A stretch of DNA of 64,000 bases from Fasciola hepatica (lineage: Eukaryota; Platyhelminthes; Trematoda; Plagiorchiida; Fasciolidae): positions 4,352,501-4,416,500 of the forward strand of contig CANUEZ040000113.1 of NCBI GenBank assembly GCA_948099385.1, given 5' to 3'. Made by a program: the position numbers and the translations under genes. Numbering within the stretch: position 1 is the first letter of the stretch; every line of letters starts with the position of its first letter. The notes under the pieces are model-generated. The model was not told the DNA's origin, made no database searches, and saw only the letters and a list, made by a program, of their open reading frames with translations. Positions 10,340-21,174 of the stretch are shown here, piece after piece.

Positions 10340-13200
10340 TTCGTTAGCACCCCATGTACTTAGAAAGAATATATCATCTGTGAACCCCTGGTTTAAGGCT
10401 GATAGGGAGCCTAGAGTTATTATTCTACCTTAAATATCGATCAAGTCCACTAATTTGCTTCCTCGTCATCCAATTTCTACGTATACTTTCCTAGCTGAGT
10501 AATATTAAACCGTGTGGTGTTTGCTTCATTTTGCCTACTAACAAGCCCCTGAGTAGTAAGTTGAAAAATTTGATCTCCCCAGGGTGTCTTCGGATTTTTG
10601 CCCACGGTGTGCAAGCTGTAATCAGCAAAGGTCAGAAAGAGTGCTGAAATATTCATACACCATGTAAACTCAACTTTCTATGATTTCACACAAAACGGTG
10701 AACTCGGAGTCCGTGGTTATTGTCGACTTGAGCAATCCCAGGAGGTTATGCATGGAACTTAGCTTTGAGGACAAGATGAGAATTGTGCAGTAAGATTGAT
10801 ATCCCAGCCTCTTGGAACCATTTTCGAAACGAGTAGAAGCGTAGATGAAACCAACAAGGGAAATGCGGTGAAAAGTGTTGCTCGCTATGGACATAATTTC
10901 GCATTTATCTAGGCATCGTTGCGATATAAAAGAGTCTAGCAGATTTTCAGATATAATCCCTGTGTCTACCTCACGGGAATTTCCCTTGAAGCCGTAGATG
11001 GAAGAATTGGTTTAACCATGTTAGCAGTATCAAATCTAGGTGAAATGAAGTCCAGTGTACTTTCCAACTGGGAGTTATCACGCAGGGATGGGTAGTGAAG
11101 TGACAAGGCTGAGTAAAGATAGGAAAAGCTGCAGCGTAAATTATCTTCACTAACTACTCTGGATTTGAATAATTTGCTGTCTTGGAGTTGAAGTCAAAAT
11201 TAACAAATTACCACATTATGAATTCAATCTCTTTTGAATAGACTAAGTTTTAGTTAACTAATCACAGCGTGCTAGTAAGTTTGACTAATATGAAACTACC
11301 TTTCCTCGACTTCAACTTGAAAACAGATTACAGCAGAATAACATTGCACGATTTATATCCCGATGGATTTCGCTGTATCTCATCAGCAGTATATTACGGA
11401 TTATATGGCAGCAGTCATTACAGTAACAGGGACGACATTACTGGGGACAGGTTCACAAAAGCTATGTTTTCACCGCTGCAAAGCCATGGGGACGAAACTA
11501 ACATTCCGTCCGTGGTTCGCAATAGCTTCTACAAACCATGGTATATGTGAGTTTGTGCCAGCAAAATCACGGATAGCTCAGTTGTTCGGTCGAATCAACT
11601 TTCGTCCCCTGCAGACGACGTGAATTTTGGCCTTGAGATTCTCATTGGTTGGAACAGGTATCCACCGACATGTTCAGTCACTCTCAGTCGATTTTTATTA
11701 AATTAATCCAAACGATAAAAATTGTTGACCCCAGCAAGATTCTGACACACATTATGGACACCACCCACGCACTCGTGCGCTCTACCAAGTGAGCAATGAG
11801 TCAGTGCTGAGGCGTTTCGAATATATAGAAAATATTTAGAAAAATACAAATTGTTTCGCTTTTTGTTGTAGATGCTATCAGGCTTTGCTCACAATATTTT
11901 TCAGTATCCTCGATATTAACACCTAACGTCTAATCACTAACTGGTTGGTCCTTTTAGCTTGCCGAAGAAAAAAATCAGAGAGAGCTTTTCGACAATCTTG
12001 TCGACTGCCGAGGGAATTCCGTTTTCAAATTTAGGGAGAGAGAGAGAAAAAAAGCAAATCATTTGGATCTGACTTGGGACAACAGTCGCATCAGTCTATG
12101 GACATGCAAAAAACGGTTCGAGTGGAACAAAAGTTCAATCTTAATAGTGACTGAATAGAGGGAACGACAAATTATTTTGTTTTTTGCTTACATATGTCTA
12201 CTTCTTTCAGGACTGGACAAATAGTTTCACCTTTTTCAAGAGGCCCAAACTGATCACTGACTAAGCTAATAGAGGAAAAATCCCCCAATTGGTTTTGAAC
12301 TTGAGACTACTTCTAACCAAGTTTCAGTGGAGTGATGACGGGGAGTGTTTGGTTCGTACCTTTTGAAGGTCGTTAGTGATGAATGTTGCACGTATACGTT
12401 TGATAGATACGCTGCCAGCTATACCTCATCAAGGAAATCACCCAGTTACCCAAACATTGTGCGTACACTGGCCTTGTTTCTCATTGACTTCCTCCTACTT
12501 CGATTTTCGTTAACCTTGACCTATATTAATTATCACGCCTCCTAATTTATCGCTGTTAGAATACAGTTTTCCGTATGCAATCTGGTCATTCTTCGTGTGG
12601 CTCTTGCGGACTACTGTTGGATGATACAAAAATAGACGAATGACTTTTTGGAAGAAAATCCGTCTCGCTTATATGAAATGTTTGAAATTTTTTTCAGTGT
12701 CATTTTTGGCTGCCCTAGATGTTGTGGATGACTTTCATTGGCGCTGGAAATGACTCCTATTTGGATCACACAGGTTTAGTGGGAATTTACTCCCGAAATT
12801 TGGGATACACCTGGGTATGAGAAAAACACAATTAATATGAAAGAAGTGAGCGCAAATGCGAAAATAACTACCATCTGGTCGGGGGTCTTGGCGTAGTGAA
12901 CCCCTCGGGAGTCCAACGCGAACATCAAACATTCATTCAGATAAGATCGGTAAAATAATCATGTGTTTATTCAGTATCAGGTAATAATAGATTTGAACTT
13001 TTCCCTAACCGATTTTTGACGTCGGAGAACAACCAGAGAAGAGACTCACAAATACGATTGAATTCCGCATGGTTTACATTGGCTTCCTCAGCAAATCTGA
13101 GCACACTACACAGTCGGCCAGTGTTCGTTTTGTGCTCTGTGCTGAAAAATGGTCTTCAGAGCTTTTACTGATCCTATATTTTCAATTGAAATCGGTTACT
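10340..13200. other. No recognised gene
   Basis: Contains two overlapping plus ORFs (11269-11550, 11363-11623) without recognisable domains. The first ends near a GTGAGT that could be a splice donor at about 11548, but the peptide is not diagnostic. The rest is short ORFs and AT-rich DNA. Confidence 0.35.
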
Positions 13201-13204
13201 ATCA

Positions 13205-13290
13205 CCAAGGTGACTGGTGGTGTCGGAGTACAAACCTCACCTCGGAGGTGGTAGGTAAAAGCTCTAAACTACACGACCACCACTGATCAA
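13205..13290 (-). repeat. SINE family C fragment
   Basis: GACTGGTGGTGTCGG followed by TCACCTCGGAGG and ACGACCACCACTGATCA matches, on the minus strand, the head part of the family C SINEs at 52.6 and 54.9 kb. It lacks the 3' body. Confidence 0.45.
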
Positions 13291-13294
13291 TATC

Positions 13295-13462
13295 ATGCAA
13301 TGAATAGCAGGATTCATCATATAGTATCAAGTGCTTAACCCAACACGGAAAACTACTGATGCGCCATACTGCACTTTTATCTCCCGAGCCCCCAACGGGA
13401 CTCGAACCTGACGTGAATGACTGTGAGTTGGGCATCTAATAATCAAGCTATCTGGTCTAGCC
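13295..13462 (-). repeat. tRNA-derived SINE, family B, minus copy
   Basis: CGAGCCCCCAACGGGACTCGAACCTGACG, read in parts on the minus strand, gives a B-box-like CAGGTTCGAGTCCC followed by the GGGGGCTCG motif. The same motif recurs at 32.9 kb (plus) and, varied, at 23.2, 29.1 and 61.2 kb. The head end (minus 5') lies near 13460. Confidence 0.65.
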
Positions 13463-14479
13463 CTCAAATGTGCTTGCTTTTCAGAGAGAAAAAGTTACTG
13501 GATGTGACATTCAAAGAGAACATGCACAGGCTAACTAAAATAATCGCCTGGATAAGGCTTAAACTTAAACTTTCTAGGTGAAAACTCATATGTCTGTCTC
13601 TCAGCGAAGGATACGCATGCAAGAGAAAAAATGCCTGAGATAACCTCACCTACGATCACCTACTCATTCAGGTGCTTATTATTCAATGACTCTAAACAAA
13701 ATTCCTCATTTTTGTGCCCTCTTACTGCTTTCAGGACAAACTATACAATCCTGAATAGATAAATGCAGGGATAAAACCACTCTTTTCTGAAAACACAAAG
13801 CAGAGTGATGTAGTCTTACGGTAGTCTTACGGTCGGCTACTTAGTCACATTTTTTGCAGTTTGAGTCCCGATGCATGGTTGTGCGGTTAAGCGGGAGTCA
13901 GTCGCAAACAAGTTTCTTCCCAGCACTCAGCTGTTCAATCTGACACAAAGAAGGTTCCTTTTCCGTGCGACCTCCACGTCTCAAGTAAACGGACTATTAG
14001 GTGGGAAAAGGAACCTGGAACATTTAATCATCGGCACGATAGTGTTTCGGAGCTCACGCTAATAGAGGGCAATGATAATTCACTGAAAGAATTAACAAAA
14101 CTATGTTGCACGTTTTCTCCTGTCAGAGTGGAGGGGTCTACTGAACGCGATACTTTCCTGCTGTCACAATAAACATGATTATGCAGATCACCATTAATAT
14201 GAAGAAATGGTAGTAGAAATTTAGAAAATACGGCACTGATATTGACCGCTTAAGAAGGAAAGATTAATAATGTAGAACGTTAGTGATTAAATTTTCTATT
14301 ATTAGTTTTTTATTTTTAGGTATTGTTCATTTTATTTGGCCTTCAGTCATTCCAATGAAAACAGAGGGAATCCTACCTTGTAAACTTCATCGCAAACAGC
14401 GCGTTGGCCTAAATTCAAATTTCGGTACCGCGCCACAAATCAGCCACAACAGTAAGCAATTTCCTACTGAAATTAGTGT
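13463..14479. other. No recognised gene
   Basis: Short ORFs only. A minimal tandem duplication (GTAGTCTTACG twice) lies at about 13810-13832. Nothing else is recognised. Confidence 0.4.
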
Positions 14480-15885
14480 AGCTCATCTGTTCCACTAATG
14501 GTACAGATAAGGAGTTCCAGATACTTGTGACCCTCCAAGACAGGCGATACACCAGCGGTAGACCAATGAACTGTATCTTGAGAAGGGTCTTCGAGGGCCT
14601 CTACATTCGGCTATTCTTCCGGGGAGGAAAATTAGCCCGCGGCTTCGATTCCAAGTTTTTCCAAATAGCGTGTCATATATAAACGAGATCACCAGGTATC
14701 CCTTATTGGGTTTTCCAGGACTGACCGCCCTAGCTGGTCCCGTGTAGCCCAGAAGTAAAACTAGCAGCGGCCATCTGAACTCCTTCCAGTTTGACAGATT
14801 AGGTAGCGGTAAATGAATACAAAGCGGCACCACCGTGATATACTGAAAGACACATGCGAACTATCCACCATCCAGAAGACATCACAGGTAGGTTTTCCGA
14901 AGGAACATAGAATTGCACCAATGATGCTCCAGACCGAGGCGCGTACTGTATTGATGTGATTTATAGTTTTCAGGGAGGATGACAATAACTCCGAGATAGC
15001 TTTTATCGTCTGTTGTTAGGAAAGGCCTCTCAAGCAGTTCGTAGTTAACCAGAAAAGATGAACGGCGTATGTGAACATGGAAGCATCTCGTTAGATTAAC
15101 TAGAAGGGCTCACGTAAACGGTCAACATATTACTGGATACAGATTGTACTGTAGAATTCGTCTGTCCCTAGCGGCAGAGTGAATTAGTGCCACAATTTAA
15201 GGTTATCCACATCAAGTGAGAAAATGTATGAGGACTGCTGGGAGGTCATTGATATATGACAGGAGTAAAAAAATATCCAGTACCGATCTTTGATGACACC
15301 ATTGGACGCAGGATATCAGGTGGATATGGTCGTGAAATCTACTGCTGACCACCGTCCTCTGGTAGAGTCCTCACTCAACTCGATCAGGAGATCAGTTATA
15401 CCCAGTGACTGGAGTTTACAAAGCACGTTAAATTTTATCGAATGCCTTGCTGAGATCTGCAAAAACAACATCCGCAGGATATCTTCCAACCTTTGCTTTA
15501 GTCCAACGTTCCCTGCCCAAGAGGAGACTGAACTTTCCGTAGCAGGCTGTATGCTGTTGGGGTATGAAAAGTCTGTGACGTCCCAAGGTTCCCTGTACCT
15601 GTTTCATTATGAGCCTTTCACAATCTAATAGACAGCACAGGTGCGGCTCATAGGGTGGCAGCTGACAGCTGTGTTCTTTGCATCACCTGTCAACACACAG
15701 ACATCACACAATCTTCTAATTTATCCGGCAGACTTCCGGCTACCGGTCCACTGTTCAACAACTTGGTGATGGGCTGTTCAGTATTTTTGGTCAGTTTACG
15801 TAGAACAGGCAAGTGGGTTTGATGTGGATCGCGAACTGACGTGGCCGAACAAGCCCGTAGTAACCTAACACATTTATCCATCTAA
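14480..15885 (-). mobile_element. LINE reverse transcriptase fragment
   Basis: On the minus strand, 15472-15431 reads DVVFADLSKAFDKI, the hallmark of the first catalytic palm strand of non-LTR reverse transcriptases. Further on, a YPASNGV segment stands where the 'SGVPQGSVLGP' box belongs. The FADD box (expected near 15200) is replaced by SLDVDNLKLWH-like sequence, so the aspartate pair is lost. The last 300 bp contain RGDL-, FPPR- and SWRVTSIWNSL-like pieces typical of the C-terminus of CR1/Jockey-type LINEs. Frame changes between pieces show it is dead. The 5' half (endonuclease) is missing. Confidence 0.7.
15431..15472 (-). pseudogene. LINE RT palm motif (DVVFADLSKAFDKI)
   Basis: Fourteen codons with an exact 'D-x-SKAFD' signature. 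Both the catalytic aspartate of this motif (ADLSKAFD) and its usual neighbours are kept, although the surrounding frame is interrupted. It is the clearest diagnostic site of the 14.5-15.9 kb LINE fragment. Confidence 0.85.
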
Positions 15886-16539
15886 AAAAATTGAAAAAAA
15901 GATGTTCTCGTGCATCGACAGCAGAGTTAAGGGAGCCACCTTAGATTATTACAAGGAAGGACCTTAGCGTATCGGGAAATCGGCCCTAGTTTTTCCATTC
16001 TATACTATAGATGTTCCGAGTGTTGTCTTCGTAAGCCTCTTTTGTATACTGACGACAGTTTGAGTGCTATGAAAAAAATCAAACGTTCCCCTAATCTTCG
16101 CCGTTACACTATGGATGGAAACCAGTTCTTAATTAACAGATATACACCACAACATGTCCTAATCGCCCGTTAATTTTTTCATGGTTGGTTCCATTCTACA
16201 AAACACACTTTGGAGCTCTTTATGAAACCATAGACAGCCATTTTCAAGGGCAGGGCCGCCCGTGGAGCAGAGGAAGTGTTTAGACGAACCGGGGGATCCT
16301 GTCACAGATAACTCCCAACGCCACAGTCACGTCATCAGCATCATGTTTAAAAAATGTATATGCCAGATAATTAGTTAAAAATGTGGTCTGCGTTATAGTT
16401 GGGCCCTAAGCATCCAGTAAATACCCTGAAACACTTGATCACGGGAACCCACAAATAGATAACAGTTGTACTGAATCTTGTTTTTCTGATTGACATTAGT
16501 TCTATTGAAGCTGATAGAGGGTCTCAAAATCAGTCTGTA
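15886..16539. other. No recognised gene
   Basis: Lies between the LINE fragment and the gypsy gag. An LTR and primer-binding site for the gag element would be expected here, but I could not recognise either. Confidence 0.35.
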
Positions 16540-16551
16540 CAGGTCACTATT

Positions 16552-17271
16552 GTGGCTGCTATTTCGCAGTCAGCCGGTCACATCACTATCAGTCTTGATG
16601 GGTTTATTTATGACCCACAAACCCTGGTCACTTTCGATTCCAGTTTCAAGCGCTATGAAGATCGATCATCTAGTGATCTGTCTGCGCAGGATGATGGTTG
16701 CAAGGTCCAGCTTCTCTTCCATAAACTCGGCCCTGCAGAACATGAAAGCTACGTCCATTTCTTACTACCCAACAATCCATGAGATTTTATATTCACTGAA
16801 ATGGTCAAGAAGTTGTTATACTTTTCTGATCATTGGTCTTCCTTTTTGAGCGCCCGATTTCATTATCTGCAGCTGTTAAAATTAGTCCACCAAGTTAGCC
16901 ATGCATGCTGGCCTCCCCGTCACTTGTACGTCGGTTTTGAGCTCAGTTCTTCAGCACAATATCGGCTCAAATGCCTTATTAAAACTTCCGGCCTCTAGTC
17001 CTTTTGCGATTCAAAAATCCGATCTCGTCTCCTACAAAGATGCACAAAACACTCTGTTCACGCTCCCAGAACTGGCTGTAGAGTGTCAGAGGCTACTCAA
17101 GCTCAAGTACGATTCCACAGTTTTACATAACGAGCAGACGCGCGTCCCAGTCAATGAAGTTACAGCTACAAATCTACGTTCTTCGAATCGGTCCAAGCTA
17201 GCTGTCACAACCAAATCACCATCGTCTACATGTCGTCACTGCGGCAACTGGAATTTCCATCGCGAATGAAT
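16552..17271 (+). pseudogene. gag capsid, frame-shifted
   Basis: The first frame (16552-16782) reads GFIYDPQTLVTFDSSFKRYED and then KVQLLFHKLGPAEHESYVHF. A second frame takes over near 16795 (FTEMVKKL-type) to 16998 (FELSSSAQYRLKCLI), and a third from about 17,000 (ELAVECQRLLKLKYD) to the TGA at 17267-17269. At least two indels are therefore needed. Capsid proteins of this family package element RNA into particles. The last frame ends inside a CRHCGNWNFHRE zinc-knuckle-like segment, with stops after it. Confidence 0.75.
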
Positions 17272-17281
17272 TTTTCGTCAG

Positions 17282-17338
17282 CACTGTTATCAACTTTGCG
17301 AACAAGTGGGGCACCGAGACGGATTCTGCTAATCTTTA
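17282..17338 (+). pseudogene. Nucleocapsid zinc-knuckle remnant
   Basis: In a different frame from the preceding gag, the sequence reads CYQLCEQVGHRDGFC. This is the C-x-C-x4-H-x4-C nucleocapsid knuckle, except that three residues instead of two separate the first cysteines as written. Such knuckles bind the element's RNA. It immediately precedes the protease region, as in intact gypsy elements. Confidence 0.65.
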
Positions 17339-17399
17339 TCAGCGCGTGAAGACAAGCCTAGTCTCGTGCAACTTCCCTTTGAAAACTACTTTTCTGATG

Positions 17400-17720
17400 G
17401 ATACATTAACCAAAACCCCTGTCGGTTGGCGATACTCGGGTTGGTCAGTCGTGTTTAAGGTCCATTCTGCGGCTCAAAAACACCAACTCAATCTTCTGAT
17501 TAACGGCGATGTGGCCCGACTGCAGTTAGGTACTGCCTTGGACACCACTGTCGTCTCTGCGAAATTTCGTCAATCACTGGGTCGCCCACCGACGCAGTCC
17601 CCATCCCAGTCTGCAACGAGTGTGCGCAGTGGTCACCTTTAATTAATCGACCGACCCCAGTGCTGTGTATTTTCGATGTAACACCATTAAGTATACTCGA
17701 TATGTGAAGAAGTTCAATGT
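17400..17720 (+). pseudogene. Retropepsin-like protease with lost catalytic Asp
   Basis: The frame at 17346-17642 contains NLLINGDVARLQLGTALDTTV followed by SLGRPPTQ and a SGHL segment, matching the flatworm gypsy protease layout. The catalytic D-T/S-A/G triad reads G-T-A here (LGTALD), so the aspartate is gone. A stop follows SGHL at 17642. Retropepsins cut the Gag-Pol precursor; this one cannot. Confidence 0.65.
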
Positions 17721-17929
17721 AAACATGGTTGAATTGTGCTGGATTGTACACCTTGGATGGGATAACTGTCGATCGGTGACGTGTTTTATCGCTGCGCCCA
17801 CAGAAGCTTCTGTGAGTCGTGGTTCATAATGTCAACGAGCTACCAAACTATCGCCTCACCGAGCCATACTATTCTGCCTTGTTGTGTTATTGAACCCATC
17901 ACATACCTGTCCGAGCTAATTGGTCGAGT

Positions 17930-20780
17930 TTACTCAACAGTGCAGACTGAGACGGCGTGATCACATCGCGTGATCGTAAAGATGAAATCGTTAACAGCTA
18001 TATGTGCGTTCTCATGTCGGTTTGCAGTCCGAATCGACGGGAAGAGTGACATGGTTTTTGTGTGCGCACGATAATGCGTGCCAGAATACGTGAGTATACA
18101 ATTATAAAGTAGACGTGAAGAGCGTGTGGTTGTCAGCAGAAGGTCGCAGTGCCGTGGCAGGTCAGGAACACGGTGTGCAGACCGATGAGGTGCCGCATCT
18201 TTGCCACAATGAAACGGGGCGATAAATGCCCGGACAGGCACCCTATACACACTAAAGTATACGTGAATAAACCACACCTTTCGGGCATTTACAACTGGAC
18301 TACAGGTCCTGGAACTATCGAAAGCTTCCGTATTAAGAATGCGATCATCCATTCATATCCGATTTCTAGATGAATCAATGGAAGTGATGGACGTGAACAC
18401 TTATCCATATTACTTCATGTTCTACTTTATGCATTGTGTGTAGCCATACACACTGAAATGACGTAGACCCAATGAGAGCGAGCCTGTTCGCCGACCTTTA
18501 TTTCTGAAATTGACCCATTACAGTTCGGAATGCCGGAGAGCATCTACGGAAATAATCAACAGTCTAAGATTGATTGACCCCCCCCCAAGATCAATCATAG
18601 CTTCAACTCTTCATGGGCATCCTCATATGGGACTTTCTTAGAGACTGACCTATCGTTCTTGTCCATCGTAATCTAAATAGACTCCATGACCACCTCTTTC
18701 ATTTGCCACCACAATGCAATTGAATTTATATTCTAAAGTCTTCTAAAATCCAGTTAACTGAGCTGACTGATTATACCGTTCATCACTAACTTACATTAGT
18801 GCAGTTACAAAGATTTTCTGCCGGTTCTCGCTGAGATCTGATTATGTCTTGAGTCGGTACATACACTCCCTAAAAACAAAATTATGGATTATCCGACTTT
18901 ACTTTGGACCCACTTATTGGGAATTTCAGCTACTTGTATCGGCATCATTAATTAGTTAGCAGTATTCAGGCTGTTCAAAATGGTCCACTTTTGGTGGTCA
19001 GAAACTCTCGGCATCCTTACATTCATAGAATGCAATGTCACTTTGTCAGTTAAGTGGATTCTCATTTATGGCCTCGTAACCGGAGACCACGTGTGCCACT
19101 TTTCGGCTAATATGACTTAGTTCCTAATCTTAAGTACAAAGATCATACATAGTTTTGAGTACAGATGGTGAATTTGAAAATTTAAAATGCGCACATTGCA
19201 AACTGGTCATATTAGCTAATCTATTGACACAGGATCAGCTGCACATACAGTACCCCCTCCCATCAAGAAACACTAGTCGGGATAGCTCAAATTATTTCTT
19301 GCTGAGAGGCATGGCATTCAGTGTGGAAGATAGTCAAACGAACAGAATTTTCTCGCACGGTAAAAGTGCTTCTTGCTGGGAGGATGTCTCTTTCAGGGAG
19401 TTTGCAATCTGGAGGGGGGCTACTGCACACAAAAGTGCATCGATCACACTCCGGATAAGATACTGAGCCATCAGACCCAATGGATAATTCGCAGTAGGCT
19501 ATGGGTGGACTGTGGGTTTGTAAGCTTACTTAACTACTCATGACTACAGTAGTAGCATTAGTAGTCGTCGTAGTCATAGTAGTATTAGTATTAGTATTGG
19601 TATTAGTATTATTATTATTACTAGTATAGGTAACGGTATTAGAATGTGGTTCTTAATCTACATAGGTTCAATGAAACCCGGTGACTTGAAATAGTCAAGC
19701 AAATAAAGTCATGATGGTTTAGAGAGATTATTAAGCTAGAGGTCAATCCACAGGAATCATTGAGCAAAGACGGGCTCGAACCATCAACTTGCGTTTGTTA
19801 ATCAACAACATATTGCAGTGGAGATAACTATGGTAATACCAAACGACCGAGAGCCGCGTGTTAAAGATTGGGCTGTATATCTAGAGCAGACCTCGACGGA
19901 CAAAACAAATCCACCGAAGAAGTAATGAAACTCCTTATGACATGAAGATGATCCGAAATGAGACATATTTGGTCTAAGATGACTATCCGGTTAGTCGAAC
20001 AAGCACAGAAAAAATTGATGGACAAAGGGATAAAAACGTTTAAAGCCTAAGAGCACACGAACAAGAAAAACAATAAAAATGCGGTTGTAGCACGATAAAC
20101 AATCTAGGTAGAGTGCGAAATTGCGAGCAAACTCTGCTGTTGTTTGGGGCGATTTAACTTGGTATCCAGTGCCTCTGTTCCTTGCTACTATAAACTATTT
20201 TATCACTACGGGCTTCCAAAAGAGAGCAGTGCCGAATAAAGCCTTTGCAGCTTTCATCTTAAACCGTAGCTAGTCTTACCTATATCGATAATTAATCGGA
20301 GATGTCTGGTAAGTTGTGAATATGAGGACTAGAAATAAGTGCACTGAATTACTATGAAAAAACGAGTTGGTGTATAGGATTATCTGGTAAGCTCAAAATG
20401 ATCAACAGACCTGCCAGACTGCACGGGATTTGATTTTATCAGCACAGATTTTATCGCATTTTCTGTGCAATTAAAAACGTTCGGTGAAAAATTCCTTCAA
20501 AGTAGCTAGAAAACCGGAAGCGACTGGTTCGTGGTACGGGTGTGAATGACGCAAGTGAGCATTCACTGATGCGCAAACCCCTATTCCGAAGACACACACA
20601 CCAACTGTACTGGTTTTATTCACTGGAATATTAGCCTTGTCGGTCACTTCTCAGTGGGTAGAAAATTTTTGGGTTGAACAAGATCAATGGTAGACTGAGA
20701 TATACCCGTAGGATTTTTTAAACCAACTAGGAGCATAAATGATAAATAGGAAATGAAAAATCCACTTTATCTCCAAATAT
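17930..20780. other. No recognised gene; (ATT/AGT)n tract inside
   Basis: Short ORFs, including an unrecognised 140-codon minus frame (17930-18352) and a 103-codon plus frame (19155-19466). A degenerate ATT/AGT microsatellite lies at about 19545-19640. A C run occurs at 18581-18588. No gene is supported. Confidence 0.4.
19545..19640. repeat. Degenerate AGT/ATT microsatellite
   Basis: Successive AGT, ATT, GTC and AGTATT units with substitutions. It looks like an ageing (ATT)n tail, but no SINE body was recognised beside it. Confidence 0.8.
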
Positions 20781-20784
20781 TACG

Positions 20785-20890
20785 CTGGTATAATATTTCA
20801 GGAATAGGGTCGCGACCAATCTGAGGCTGCCCATCTGAGAGATGCAGAACAACCGATCACTGAATGGGTCTTTCTATGACTGAACATAAA
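20785..20890 (-). repeat. SINE family C 3' fragment
   Basis: TATTTCAGGAATAGGGTCG and ACCAATCTGAGGCTGCCCAT match the family C body at 52.55 and 54.86 kb in the same (minus) orientation. The tRNA-like head is missing, so this copy is 5' truncated. Confidence 0.6.
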
Positions 20891-21109
20891 AGCAACTCAC
20901 AGACACGTCTAATAAAAAAGGGATTGATATGAGGAAATCGATATGAAAATGAGCGATTTGCGACTTGGCGAATAACCGGACAGTACAAACACCGTTTCGA
21001 GTGAGCGTACGCGTACGCGGGCTTGTGTGTGGTGCGTAGGTGCGCGTGCACAGTGTCAGCTGACAGTCCGTTCACTGCAACATCAACTATCCGGTAGGTG
21101 GATACTCAC

Positions 21110-21170
21110 CGGTCCGATTTCGGCTTGTGGTGTAGATTTTGGGATGCGTAAAGGATACTGAACTCCCCAT
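21110..21170 (-). CDS. Candidate first coding exon with N-myristoylation-like start
   Basis: On the minus strand an ATG in the context ACAAATGGGG opens MGSSVSFTHPKIYTTSRNRT. It is followed directly by GTGAGT, a consensus splice donor. Gly2 with Ser6 fits an N-myristoylation signal. The exon would be 61 bp, ending in phase 1. The flank at 21000-21060 is locally rich in CG and GTGCG steps, unlike the surrounding AT-rich DNA, but it lies on the intron side of this exon. I do not recognise the protein and found no second exon. Chance is a serious alternative. Confidence 0.2.
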
Positions 21171-21174
21171 TTGT

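Larger units (their letters stand above)
16540..17900 (+). mobile_element. Ty3/gypsy retroelement remnant: gag, nucleocapsid, protease
   Basis: The order is gag capsid (16550-16998), linker with AVECQRLLKLKYDST (17050-17120), zinc-knuckle region (17230-17338) and retropepsin-like segment (17480-17640). All are on the plus strand but in changing frames. No reverse transcriptase, RNase H or integrase follows, and the resemblance fades after about 17,900. This Gag type (FIYDP...KRYED...KLGPAEHE) is known from flatworm gypsy elements of the CsRn1-like group. The copy is truncated and inactive. A 140-codon minus ORF at 17930-18352 overlaps the downstream flank and is not recognised. Confidence 0.75.

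Noticed and set aside
17930..18352. 140-codon minus ORF as a gene
   Set aside because: No domain, Cys/His/Arg-rich shuffled composition, and overlap with the flank of a gypsy remnant. Probably chance.
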